A stretch of DNA of 64,000 nucleotides, taken from positions 1,612,001 to 1,676,000 of the forward strand of contig CAWBFD010000004.1 of NCBI GenBank assembly GCA_963788115.1, written 5' to 3'. Position 1 is the stretch's first letter, and the number at the start of each line of letters is the position of its first letter. The stretch is from CAWBFD01 sp963788115 (lineage in GTDB: Bacteria; Actinomycetota; Thermoleophilia; Solirubrobacterales; 70-9). Below the pieces are notes generated by a model that was not told the origin of the DNA, made no database searches, and worked only from the letters and a program-made list of their open reading frames with translations. The translations under genes and the position numbers were made by a program. Positions 57,246 through 64,000 of this stretch are shown piece after piece.

Positions 57246-57844
57246 CCCTCGCCCTCCCTCTCGCTCATGTGTGCCGGCTCCTCCGCGTGGCCGATCGCCA
57301 CCTCGTCGACCTGGTCGACCTCCTCGAGCCGGACGTAGACGCGCTCGTCCCGCGACGTCGGCAGGTTCTTGCCGACATACTCGGGGCGGATCGGCAGCTC
57401 GCGATGGCCACGATCGACGAGGACGGCGAGCTGCACCCGGGCAGGACGCCCGTAATCGAACAGGGCGTCGATCGCGGCCCGCACCGTGCGCCCGGTGAAC
57501 AGAACGTCATCGGTCAGCACGACCGTGCGCCCGTCGAGCTCAAAGTCCAGGTGCGAGGCGTGCACAACCGGCTGTGCATGCGCGGGCCGGGACTCGATGT
57601 CGTCCCGGTAGAAGGAGATGTCGAGGTCGCCGAGGGGCACCGCCGCTCCGCTGAGCTCGGCAACCAGCGTGTGCAGGCGGCGGGCCAGCACGGCCCCGCG
57701 AGTGTGGATGCCGACGATCGCGATCGCGTCGCCGCCCGGGTTCTTCTCGATGATCTCGTGCGCGACCCGCACGAGGGTGCGGGCCAGATCCTCGCGATCG
57801 AGCACGACCTTCTCGGCCGAGTCCGCGTCTTGATTCGTCACCAT
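57242..57844 (-). CDS. pyrR: Bifunctional pyr operon regulator/uracil phosphoribosyltransferase
   Basis: PyrR binds pyr mRNA in response to UMP/UTP. The PRPP-binding motif VVLTDDVLFTGRTVRAAID and the N-terminal IEKNPGGDAIAIVGIHTRGAVLARRL are typical, with the late segment VDRGHRELPIRPEYVGKNLPTS. I choose ATG at 57844, with AGGAAGGGG just upstream, giving 200 aa; the longer open frame is an artefact. It heads the pyrR-pyrB-pyrC-carA-carB-pyrK-pyrD operon. A PyrR-binding-loop-like sequence lies directly upstream. Confidence 0.95.
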   Translation of the reverse strand: MVTNQDADSAEKVVLDREDLARTLVRVAHEIIEKNPGGDAIAIVGIHTRGAVLARRLHTLVAELSGAAVPLGDLDISFYRDDIESRPAHAQPVVHASHLDFELDGRTVVLTDDVLFTGRTVRAAIDALFDYGRPARVQLAVLVDRGHRELPIRPEYVGKNLPTSRDERVYVRLEEVDQVDEVAIGHAEEPAHMSEREGEG

Positions 57845-57855
57845 TGCCCCTTCCT

Positions 57856-57869
57856 GGCCTCTCCGGACC
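57856..57869 (-). promoter_or_regulatory. PyrR-binding-loop-like motif upstream of the pyrR start
   Basis: On the minus strand GGTCCGGAGAGGCC fits the known PyrR-binding consensus ARUCCNGNGAGGYU at every fixed position except the outer A and U. These are replaced by G and C, so the closing base pair is kept. It ends just before the AGGAAGGGG ribosome binding site and 11 bp before the ATG. That placement suits repression of translation by PyrR, as known for the mycobacterial pyr operon. Confidence 0.6.
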
Positions 57870-58042
57870 GGGTTAAAGGAACCGACGGGGGTGAATCTAG
57901 CAGCCGCCGGAGCGCGGGCCGCTGCGTCGCGGCCCCCTTTAACGGCGGCCATGGCCGAGTTTCGGTGAGATTGTGGTGAGGGATCGATTGTCGAGTTAGG
58001 CACCGCATGGGTGCTCAAGTCGACACTCGATGACCCGGCGAC

Positions 58043-58939
58043 GTGAGACGATGGGCCGCCGTGAGCCGCGATCAGGCCGTCGCCGAGGTCATTGCCGCGC
58101 ATCGGTCCGCGGGACGGTCGATCGAGGCCGGGGGAGTCCGCAGCTTCGTTCGCGAACGAGGGGACGGCCCTGCCGTGGTCCTGGTGCACGGCGTCCCTAC
58201 CAGCTCCTTCCTCTATCGCAAGCTGATCGACCCGCTGGCGGACGCCCGCCTCCGGGCGGTGGCCTTCGACTTCCCCGGGCTCGGCCTGGCCGACCGCCCC
58301 GACCGGTTCGACTACTCCTGGTCCGGTCTCGCCCACTGGATGGGAGAGGCGATCGACGCGCTGAAGATCGACCGCTGCCATCTCGTCGTCCATGACATCG
58401 GAGGCCCGATCGGATGCGAATGGGCGGTCCGCAACCCGGAGCGCGTGCTGACGCTCACCGCGCTCAACACGCTGCTGAACGTGGCCACCTTCCGGCGACC
58501 CTGGACGATGCAGCCGTTCGCCGTCAGAGGCGTCGGCGAGGTCTGGCTGGGCGCGACGCCACGGCCGGTCTTCGCGGAGCTGTTCTACCGCCAGGGCATC
58601 GCCGATCGCTCCGCGACCTCGCGAGCCGAGGTCTACGCGTATCGCGAGCTGTTGCGGCGGGGGGATCGCGGCCAGGCCTTCCTGCGGATCATGCGCGGCT
58701 TCGAGCTCACGCCCGAGAAGCAGCGGCTCTTGTGGAGGGGCCTCGCCGAGCGCCCGTATCCGGCGCAGATCGTGTGGGGGGAGCGCGATCGGGCGCTCGG
58801 CATCGGGCTGCTCCGAGTCGCCCAGGAGGTCCTCCGTGTGGAGGCGCCGATCCGCCTCCCCGCCAAGCACTTCCTCCAGGAGGATCAGGCGCCGGCGATC
58901 GCCGCCGCCGTGGCCGACCTGGCCCATCGGTCGGGATAA
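58043..58939 (+). CDS. Alpha/beta hydrolase, haloalkane dehalogenase/epoxide hydrolase-like
   Basis: The oxyanion-hole motif VVLVHGVPTSSFLYRKL and AFDFPGLGLADRPDRFDYSW are followed by the nucleophile region LVVHDIGGPIGCEWA, where Asp replaces the Ser of esterases. The catalytic His is in LPAKHFLQEDQAP. About 298 aa. GTG at 58043 or at 58061 may be the start; neither has a clear ribosome binding site. It is divergent from the pyr operon and convergent with RNase Z. Substrate unknown; it is only distantly similar to the hydrolase at 16681. Confidence 0.85.
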   Translation: MRRWAAVSRDQAVAEVIAAHRSAGRSIEAGGVRSFVRERGDGPAVVLVHGVPTSSFLYRKLIDPLADARLRAVAFDFPGLGLADRPDRFDYSWSGLAHWMGEAIDALKIDRCHLVVHDIGGPIGCEWAVRNPERVLTLTALNTLLNVATFRRPWTMQPFAVRGVGEVWLGATPRPVFAELFYRQGIADRSATSRAEVYAYRELLRRGDRGQAFLRIMRGFELTPEKQRLLWRGLAERPYPAQIVWGERDRALGIGLLRVAQEVLRVEAPIRLPAKHFLQEDQAPAIAAAVADLAHRSG

Positions 58940-58942
58940 GCC

Positions 58943-59938
58943 CTACTCCGGCGCGGCTGCGGTCGGCTCTCGCGGGCCCTCCGGGGCGGTCCGGGACGGG
59001 AGCGCGCCCTTCTCGACCAGCCGCGGCTCCCCGCGCTCGGGGAACGGGATTTCGACCACGTCGAAGTCGCGTGGCGCCACCACCGAGGGCTGCACTTCGC
59101 GGGCCTGGTCGAGCACCTCTCGGGCGTGGTAGCGGGAGGAGATATGGACCAGGGCCAGCAGCTTGACCCTCGCCTCCCGGGCCAGCCCCGCCGCCTCGCG
59201 CGCGGTCGAGTGATGCGTCTCGGCGGCCCGCTCGGCCTCCTCGTCGGCGAAGCTGGCGTCGTGGACCAGGAGCTCCGCCTCGTGGGCGGCGATTCGGGTC
59301 ATCTCGCACGGGGCGGTGTCACCGGTGACCACCAGCTTGCGCCCCGGCCGCCCCTCCCCCATGACCTGCTCGGGGCGAACCGGCCCGTCGCGGCCCGCCA
59401 CCTCCTCCCCGTGCTGAAGGCGTCCGAACGCGGGACCGGGCTCCACGCCGAGCGCGCCCGCGCGCTCCGGGTCGAACCGGCCGGCACGCTTGTCCTCGAT
59501 CAGCGCATAGCCCTGAGCCCGGACCCTATGGTCGACCGCGAACGCGCGCACCTCATAGCCGTCATGACGGATCCCCTCACCCACGTCCAGCTCGACCAAC
59601 TCGACCTCGTATGAGAGGCGACCCACGATCCGGCGCAGAACCTTGAACAGCTCGACGAGCCCCGGCGGGCCGATGACCCGCAGGAGGCGCTCGCGACCCT
59701 GTAGGTCGTAGGTCTTGAGCAGGCCCGGGATGCCGAGGTAGTGGTCGGCGTGGAAGTGGGTCACGTAGATCTCGTCGAGCTGGACGAGGCCCGTCGAACG
59801 CTGCATCTGACGCTGCGCGCCCTCACCGCAGTCGAACAGCAGCCGATCGCCGCCGGGGCACACGAGCACGCACGCGGTCGCCCGCTGTGCGGTGGGCACC
59901 GATCCGCCGGTGCCGAGGAAGACGACGGAGAGATCCAT
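58943..59938 (-). CDS. rnz: Ribonuclease Z
   Basis: RNase Z removes the 3' trailer of tRNA precursors that lack an encoded CCA. The metallo-beta-lactamase motif VTHFHADHYLGIPGLLKTYDLQGR is near residue 60. LLFDCGEGAQRQMQRSTG precedes it, and VVTGDTAP and ELLVHDASFADEE follow. I choose ATG at 59938 (MDLSVVFLGTGGSVPT), giving 331 aa. A tRNA-Arg gene without encoded CCA lies just beyond, on the other strand. Confidence 0.95.
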   Translation of the reverse strand: MDLSVVFLGTGGSVPTAQRATACVLVCPGGDRLLFDCGEGAQRQMQRSTGLVQLDEIYVTHFHADHYLGIPGLLKTYDLQGRERLLRVIGPPGLVELFKVLRRIVGRLSYEVELVELDVGEGIRHDGYEVRAFAVDHRVRAQGYALIEDKRAGRFDPERAGALGVEPGPAFGRLQHGEEVAGRDGPVRPEQVMGEGRPGRKLVVTGDTAPCEMTRIAAHEAELLVHDASFADEEAERAAETHHSTAREAAGLAREARVKLLALVHISSRYHAREVLDQAREVQPSVVAPRDFDVVEIPFPERGEPRLVEKGALPSRTAPEGPREPTAAAPE

Positions 59939-60068
59939 TGGGCCTACGGTAGCCGCGGTCGCGGGCGCAAACCGGGACATGGTGCTGCTCCGCAGCGGGA
60001 GGTGGCGTTATGGGTCACGTGCACCCCGTAGAGCGCCAGTGGGCGGACGGACTAAGCTGACAGCCCGA

Positions 60069-60141
60069 GCGCCCGTAGCTCAGTGGATAGAGCGCCCGCC
60101 TCCGGAGCGGGAGGCCGCAGGTTCAAATCCTGCCGGGCGCG
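60069..60141 (+). tRNA. tRNA-Arg (anticodon CCG)
   Basis: A full cloverleaf can be drawn. Acceptor stem GCGCCCG (60069-60075) pairs with CGGGCGC (60134-60140). D stem GCTC/GAGC. Anticodon stem CCCGC/GCGGG encloses loop CTCCGGA with anticodon CCG at 60102-60104. Variable loop 5 nt. T stem GCAGG/CCTGC with loop TTCAAAT. Discriminator G at 60141. CCA is not encoded. It reads CGG arginine codons, common in this GC-rich genome. Confidence 0.97.
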
Positions 60142-60188
60142 TTAGGTGAGACCCGCCGCCCGCGCCATCTCGGCGCGGTTTCGAGTTT

Positions 60189-61607
60189 CTAGCGCCCGTG
60201 CTCCGAGCGTGGCTCGAGCCGGCCGAGCGTGATCCGACGACTCTCGGACGGTCGCCGGGCCTGGGCGGCGAGCCAGGCGAGGCCGGCACCGGCAAGGGCG
60301 CTGACCAGCGGGAGCACCACTAGCTCCCGCCGGGGCGAGGCGATCAGGAGCGCCCCGACGCCGGTTGCGTACAGCAGGATCAGCGAGAGCACCAGTCCCT
60401 CGACGCGGCGCCGCGCGAGCAGCACGGCAAGGGCCAGCGCCGCCGCGATCGGAAGGCCGAGGTGCAGGGCGGGCCACAGGCCCTTGGCCATGACGCCGCG
60501 CGCCGGCTCCGTCCACATGCGGTACGCCTTGGAGGCGAGCATCGACGCGAACTCCCCGGGGTGCTCGGCGAGGTCGTGACCCAGGTTCTCGCGGCCGAGG
60601 CGCCACAGCGCGACGTCGGTGTCGGCGCCGGGATGCTCGTCGGCGGCGACCCGGGCCAGGACCCGCTCCAGGACGAGGCGGTTCGGGTCATCCAGCGGCC
60701 CCGTACGCTCGAGCCTCTCCCGCCAGCGCGGCCGCTGATCGAGCAGCACGTCACGGAGCTTCACGCCGTCCCCGTCAGCGTCGAGGTTGGTGCCGATGTA
60801 CAGGGCTTTCCCGCCCCCGGTGGATACGGGGACGAACCGGTCGAGCACCACCATGTTCCGGACAACCCATGGGGCCAGCACGAGCGCGGCACCGAGCAGC
60901 ATTGCTCCCGCCGCCAGGCAGCGCGTCCGCCCGCCGGCGTCTCGGTTGCCCCAGATCAACCCCACCAGGGGCAGCAGGCCCGCGATCGGCAGGTACTCCG
61001 GCCTGACGAGCGCCACCGCGCCGAGCAGGCCCCCCGCACCCGCCCAGGTCCAGAGCCCGCCTCCGTCGATCGCGCGGAGGAAAAGGAGCAGGCCCCCGGC
61101 GAGCAGAGATGCCGCCAGCGCCTCCGTCAGGAGCAACCCGTGGTACTCGAGCATCGCCGGATAGAAGGCCAGCCCGGCAGCCCCGGCGAGCCCGGCTCCC
61201 GGCCCGCTCAGGCGACGGCCAAGAAGGTAGGCGAGCAACACGGCCACGGCGCCGAACAGCGCCAGGACCACCCGGGCGGCGGTCAGATGAACGCCGCCGG
61301 TAAGCCAGTGGACGCCAGCGACGAGGAGTGGCAGGCCCGGCGAGTAGGCGCTCGTCGACTGCACCTCCCGGCGCTCTTCCCGTGCGCGAGCGTCGAAGGA
61401 CCCCTCCTGGTAGAGGTTCTCCGCGATGCGGGCGTACGCCTGGGAATCAGGTGGCTGGTACTCGCGCGCCTCGAGTGCGTAGCCGACCCGGAGCCCGAGC
61501 CCGGCGACCACGACCGCCACGACCGCCGCCAGCACCCAGGGCCCGCCGTTGCGCTCGGCCAGTCGGTCCAGGCGGCGAGTCGGGCTGCCGGAGGCGTTCG
61601 CGCGCAC
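60189..61607 (-). CDS. GT39/ArnT-like membrane glycosyltransferase
   Basis: The 472-aa protein has a first membrane helix (VLAAVVAVVVAGLGLRVGYAL) followed by an extracytoplasmic loop with the acidic motif YQPPDSQAYARIAENLYQEG, typical of PMT/ArnT-type glycosyltransferases. About nine further hydrophobic helices follow, for example VLALFGAVAVLLAYLLG, LLGAVALVRPEYLPIAGLLPLVGLIW and LALAVLLARRRVEGLVLSLILL. Enzymes of this class transfer sugars from polyprenyl-phosphate carriers. The acceptor is unknown. The next genes make a CDP- or NDP-sugar, so a surface-polysaccharide role is plausible. Confidence 0.82.
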   Translation of the reverse strand: MRANASGSPTRRLDRLAERNGGPWVLAAVVAVVVAGLGLRVGYALEAREYQPPDSQAYARIAENLYQEGSFDARAREERREVQSTSAYSPGLPLLVAGVHWLTGGVHLTAARVVLALFGAVAVLLAYLLGRRLSGPGAGLAGAAGLAFYPAMLEYHGLLLTEALAASLLAGGLLLFLRAIDGGGLWTWAGAGGLLGAVALVRPEYLPIAGLLPLVGLIWGNRDAGGRTRCLAAGAMLLGAALVLAPWVVRNMVVLDRFVPVSTGGGKALYIGTNLDADGDGVKLRDVLLDQRPRWRERLERTGPLDDPNRLVLERVLARVAADEHPGADTDVALWRLGRENLGHDLAEHPGEFASMLASKAYRMWTEPARGVMAKGLWPALHLGLPIAAALALAVLLARRRVEGLVLSLILLYATGVGALLIASPRRELVVLPLVSALAGAGLAWLAAQARRPSESRRITLGRLEPRSEHGR

Positions 61608-61651
61608 GGCGGGATGCTAAGCGGCCAGCGAGTCGGACGCTTGCAACGAGC

Positions 61652-62623
61652 CTAGGGCGGGCGCGCCTTGGGGTGCTCCCGATACCACTCGAGCGTCCTG
61701 CGCAGGCCCTCCTTCAACCCCACCGCGGGGCGCCAGCCGGTCCGCTCGGCGAGCTTCGAGGCATCCACCCACTGCTGCTCGATCTCACCGTCGGGATTGC
61801 CGCTGCCCAGCACCTCCGGCGTGACCCTGCTGCCGGCCAGGCTGATGATCAGATCGACCACCTCGCGAACCGCATGGGGGCGCCCGCCGCCGGCATTGAA
61901 CGCCTCCCCGCGGATGGCGTCACGGTCGAGGCGGTCGGAGATCGCCAGGTAGGCGGCCGCCGCATCCTCGATGTAGAGGAAATCGCGTTCGGGCGACCCG
62001 TCCGAGCGAAGCACGGGGTCATGGCCGTCGAGGACGGCCGTGACCACCTCCGGGATCAGGCGGGACCAGTTGCTGTCGCCACCGCCGTAGATGTTCGCGC
62101 AGCGGATGACGGCTACAGGTAACCCGTACGAGTGCCAGTAGCTGCGGGCGATCAGCTCGGCCGCTGCCTTCGATGCCTCGTACGGAGAGCTTGGCCGAAG
62201 TGCGACGTCCTCTCGGTAGGGGAGCTCCGGATGGGAGCCGTACGCCTTGTCCGAGGAGGCGACGACCACCTTCTCCACCCCACTTCGCCGGCAGGCGTCG
62301 AGCAGCAGCCAGGTCCCGCGGACGTTCGTCTCGAAGGTGTTCACGGGCGAGGCCGCGGCCGCCCCCACGATGGTCTCCGCCGCCAGGTGGTACACGGTGT
62401 CGACCCGGTGCTGGTCGATCGCCCGGGCCGCGGCGCCCTCGGCGCGAAGATCGCCCTCGACGGCGCTCACCTCGTCGCGGATCCCGAGCAGGTCGAGCGT
62501 CGACGGCCCGGCATCCCGGGGTGCCGGCCGATCCAGGGCAACCACCGCCTCGCCGCGCTCGAGCAGGGCCGCCGCGAGCCAGGCACCGGCGAACCCGCGG
62601 GCGCCGGTGATCAGGCTTGTCAT
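61652..62623 (-). CDS. NDP-sugar 4,6-dehydratase-like SDR (probable CDP-glucose 4,6-dehydratase)
   Basis: The start is ATG at 62623, overlapping the cytidylyltransferase stop as ATGA. The Rossmann motif ITGARGFAGAWLAAALLERGE opens the protein. HLAAETIVGAAAASPVNTFETNVRGT, VASSDKAYGS and YEASKAAAELIARSYWHSYGLP (YxxxK) are typical of GDP-mannose/CDP-glucose dehydratases, as is RLIPEVVTAVLDGHDP. About 323 aa. The tight coupling to a glucose-1-phosphate cytidylyltransferase suggests it acts on CDP-glucose. Confidence 0.85.
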   Translation of the reverse strand: MTSLITGARGFAGAWLAAALLERGEAVVALDRPAPRDAGPSTLDLLGIRDEVSAVEGDLRAEGAAARAIDQHRVDTVYHLAAETIVGAAAASPVNTFETNVRGTWLLLDACRRSGVEKVVVASSDKAYGSHPELPYREDVALRPSSPYEASKAAAELIARSYWHSYGLPVAVIRCANIYGGGDSNWSRLIPEVVTAVLDGHDPVLRSDGSPERDFLYIEDAAAAYLAISDRLDRDAIRGEAFNAGGGRPHAVREVVDLIISLAGSRVTPEVLGSGNPDGEIEQQWVDASKLAERTGWRPAVGLKEGLRRTLEWYREHPKARPP

Positions 62624-63414
62624 CCAGCGGGCTCTGACGCGAGACCCGGGACCACGGAGGACTCGGATGGCGGCGGCCGCCGGGTTGCCGGCCAAGGATT
62701 CCAAACGCGCCACGGAGCCTCTCCCGCCTCCCAGAGATCGTTGAGCGTCGCGGCGTCCTTGTAGGTGTCCATGCAGTCCCAGAACCCATGGTGGCGGAAG
62801 GCGGATAGGCGCCCGTCGGCGGCGGCCCGCTCGAGCGGACCGCGCTCCAGCACGCTGTCCTCCTCCAGGTAGTCGAGAAAGCCGGGTTCAACGCAGAGAA
62901 AGCCGCCGTTGATCCACTGCGTCAGCCGAGGCTTCTCGTGGAACGCGAGGACCCGGTCCTGCTCGTCAATCGCCGCAATCCCCCATGGGCTGTGAGGGCG
63001 AACCACGGTGATCGTGGCCAGGGCCGCCTGGCGGCGGTGGAAGCCGAGCAACGCCTCGAGATCGATATCGGCGACGCCGTCGGCGTAGGTCAGGCAGAAC
63101 GTGCCGTCGCGGAGCCGGTCGGATGCCTTCGCCACACGACCTCCGGTCGGCGTCTCGATGCCGGTGTCGAGGCACTCGATCTCGGCCGGCTCCGGCCAGC
63201 TCTCGGCCGCGACGTAATCGGCGATCATCTCGCGTCGGTATCCGGTGAGCAGCAGGAAGCGCCGAAACCCCTGCGCCGCGTAGATCCGGATCACGTGCCA
63301 GAGAATCGGCCTGCCCCCGATCTCGACCAGCGCCTTGGGGATCGCATGCGTGCGCTCCTGGAGCCGGGTGCCGCGACCGCCGCAGAGGATCACGACGTTG
63401 GTTTCGGGGACCAT
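62620..63414 (-). CDS. Glucose-1-phosphate cytidylyltransferase-like nucleotidyltransferase
   Basis: The N-terminal pyrophosphorylase signature reads VVILCGGRGTRLQERTHAIPKALVEIGGRPILWHVIRIYA, close to RfbF. FLLLTGYRREMIADYV, FCLTYADGVADIDL with the metal-binding Asp, and WINGGFLCVEPGFLDYL and FWDCMDTYKDAATLNDLW follow. It would make CDP-glucose from CTP and glucose 1-phosphate, feeding the overlapping dehydratase. About 264 aa with a Pro/Ser-rich tail. A 40-bp repeat sits 16 bp upstream of its ATG. Confidence 0.88.
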   Translation of the reverse strand: MVPETNVVILCGGRGTRLQERTHAIPKALVEIGGRPILWHVIRIYAAQGFRRFLLLTGYRREMIADYVAAESWPEPAEIECLDTGIETPTGGRVAKASDRLRDGTFCLTYADGVADIDLEALLGFHRRQAALATITVVRPHSPWGIAAIDEQDRVLAFHEKPRLTQWINGGFLCVEPGFLDYLEEDSVLERGPLERAAADGRLSAFRHHGFWDCMDTYKDAATLNDLWEAGEAPWRVWNPWPATRRPPPSESSVVPGLASEPAG

Positions 63415-63429
63415 CGCGCGGGCGAGATT

Positions 63430-63469
63430 AGCCCGCCCGGGCTAGGGACGAAGTCCCGGGTCGAGCGGC
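63430..63469. repeat. 40-bp dispersed repeat, copy 2 (upstream of the cytidylyltransferase)
   Basis: Identical to 31272-31311 except at one position (39/40). As in the other copy it lies close to the start codon of a minus-strand gene and would form two short hairpins in that gene's 5' UTR. Confidence 0.75.
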
Positions 63470-63500
63470 CCACTTTGCCAGGGCGTTGGCATGGCAACCC

Positions 63501-63677
63501 GCCGCCCCCGGACGCGGGGAGCACCGGGGAATGCCCGAGGCGGAGCCGAGGGCAGGGTATTCGGGCGGGAGCGGAGGAGGCGGCGGGGTAGCCGCCCCCG
63601 GACGCGGGAGCACAGGGGAAAGCCCGAGGCGGAGCCGAGGGCAAGGCATTCGGGCGGGAGCAGAGGAGGCGGCGGGG
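63501..63677. repeat. Tandem repeat, two units of about 90 bp
   Basis: Unit 1 (63501-63590) and unit 2 (63591-63677) both begin GCCGCCCCCGGACGCGGG and end GGCGGCGGGG, with about 90% identity. Each contains GCCCGAGGCGGAGCCGAGGGC, an imperfect hairpin whose two 4-3 bp helices flank opposed GA/GA positions. The array fills the gap between the moaD-like gene and the 40-bp repeat upstream of the cytidylyltransferase. No protein-like ORF is seen. Confidence 0.85.
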
Positions 63678-63683
63678 ATGTTC

Positions 63684-63956
63684 TCAGCCGCCCGCGACTG
63701 CCGGCAGGATCGTCACCTCGTCGCCGTCGGCAAGCGCGGTGTCCAGCCCGTCGCGGAAGCGGATGTCCTCGCCCGAGACGTAGACGTTCACGAAGCGTCG
63801 CAGGCTGCCGTTGTCGGTGATTCGCTCACGGAGATCCTGATGCTCGTCGAAGATGGCGTCGAGCGCCTCGCCGACGGTCCCGCCCTCGACCTCGATCTCG
63901 GACTCGCCGCCGGTGACGCCGCGAAGCTGCGCCGGGATCTTCACCGTGACGGACAT
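63684..63956 (-). CDS. MoaD/ThiS-family ubiquitin-like sulfur carrier
   Basis: The 90-aa protein has the beta-grasp fold pattern and ends in Gly-Gly (DGDEVTILPAVAGG). In this family the C-terminal Gly is adenylated and thiocarboxylated. The first strand, VTVKIPAQLRGVTGGESEIEVEGGTVGEALDAIF, is MoaD-like. Such carriers serve molybdopterin, thiamine, cysteine (CysO) or tRNA thiolation. No partner (MoaE, ThiG, CysM or an E1-like enzyme) is in the window, so the pathway is open. It reads toward the tandem repeat. Confidence 0.9.
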   Translation of the reverse strand: MSVTVKIPAQLRGVTGGESEIEVEGGTVGEALDAIFDEHQDLRERITDNGSLRRFVNVYVSGEDIRFRDGLDTALADGDEVTILPAVAGG

Positions 63957-64000
63957 CGGGGCGGAGAATCTACCGACCGGTCCGAGAACCTAGACGGCGG

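Noticed and set aside
57845..58927. Upstream extension of the pyrR frame by about 360 codons
   Set aside because: It runs antisense through the alpha/beta hydrolase and lacks any family similarity. The ATG at 57844 has a good ribosome binding site and gives the normal PyrR length.
63390..63649. Pro/Ala/Ser-rich frames over the tandem repeat
   Set aside because: They exist because the repeat unit lacks stops in several frames. There is no ribosome binding site or family similarity.
1..64000. CRISPR arrays, insertion sequences, prophage or defence islands
   Set aside because: No array of short spaced repeats, no transposase or integrase and no phage structural gene was seen. The only repeats are the small intergenic families listed.

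Overview
The window is very GC-rich, densely coded DNA from an actinobacterium. Four features support this: an actinobacterial integration host factor (mIHF) next to gmk-rpoZ-coaBC, an archease/RtcB pair, a PyrR-headed pyr operon, and a gene order running from rimP-nusA-infB through rpsO, pnp, M16 peptidase, dapB/dapA, RNase J, ftsK, cinA, recA-recX, miaB-miaA-dapF to hflX that recalls the order known in Mycobacterium and Streptomyces. RNase Y, a RodZ-like protein, a DapL-type aminotransferase and a class 1B PyrD/PyrK suggest a deep-branching class such as Thermoleophilia. That placement is an inference.

Layout. Positions 1-2086: tail of a GatD-like amidotransferase, then dut and hflX. 2162-5082 (+): epimerase, archease, RtcB RNA ligase. 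5096-10398 (-): DapL-type aminotransferase, VOC protein, ASCH-like/winged-helix protein, dapF, miaA, miaB. 10430-13898: LysR regulator and small divergent gene, membrane cytochrome c, RNase Y. 14343-19674: recX, recA, thpR, an alpha/beta hydrolase (+), cinA, rodZ. 19733-26330: ftsK, a two-component system (+) and a secreted metallopeptidase. This block holds about seven apparent frameshifts in three genes. 26396-31267: RNase J, dapA, amidase, dapB. 31336-36273: M16 peptidase, pnp, DsbA-like protein, peroxiredoxin, rpsO. 36363-44305: ribF, truB, nrnA, rbfA, ylxP, infB, nusA, rimP, headed by a recognisable promoter and a leader terminator. 44481-48029: dtd, TPR protein, coaBC, rpoZ, gmk, mihF. 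48106-57844: pyrD, pyrK, carB, carA, a cysteine hydrolase, pyrC, pyrB, pyrR. 58043-63956: alpha/beta hydrolase, RNase Z, tRNA-Arg(CCG), GT39-like membrane glycosyltransferase, CDP-glucose-type sugar genes and a MoaD/ThiS protein.

Most genes are core housekeeping: RNA processing and decay, translation initiation and ribosome maturation, lysine/diaminopimelate synthesis, de novo pyrimidine synthesis, and DNA recombination and segregation. No phage, transposase, CRISPR or defence island is visible.

The most unusual observations are these. DapF has Ser in place of both catalytic Cys residues. A bipartite TTTAG box occurs near the response-regulator gene and again just before a terminator-ended string of four perfect hairpins, a candidate small RNA. 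NusA carries a Cys3-His zinc-knuckle-like tail where ylxR would normally follow. Three kinds of intergenic repeat are present: a 76-bp pair, a 40-bp pair and a 90-bp tandem. A PyrR-binding-loop-like motif sits just upstream of the pyrR ribosome binding site.
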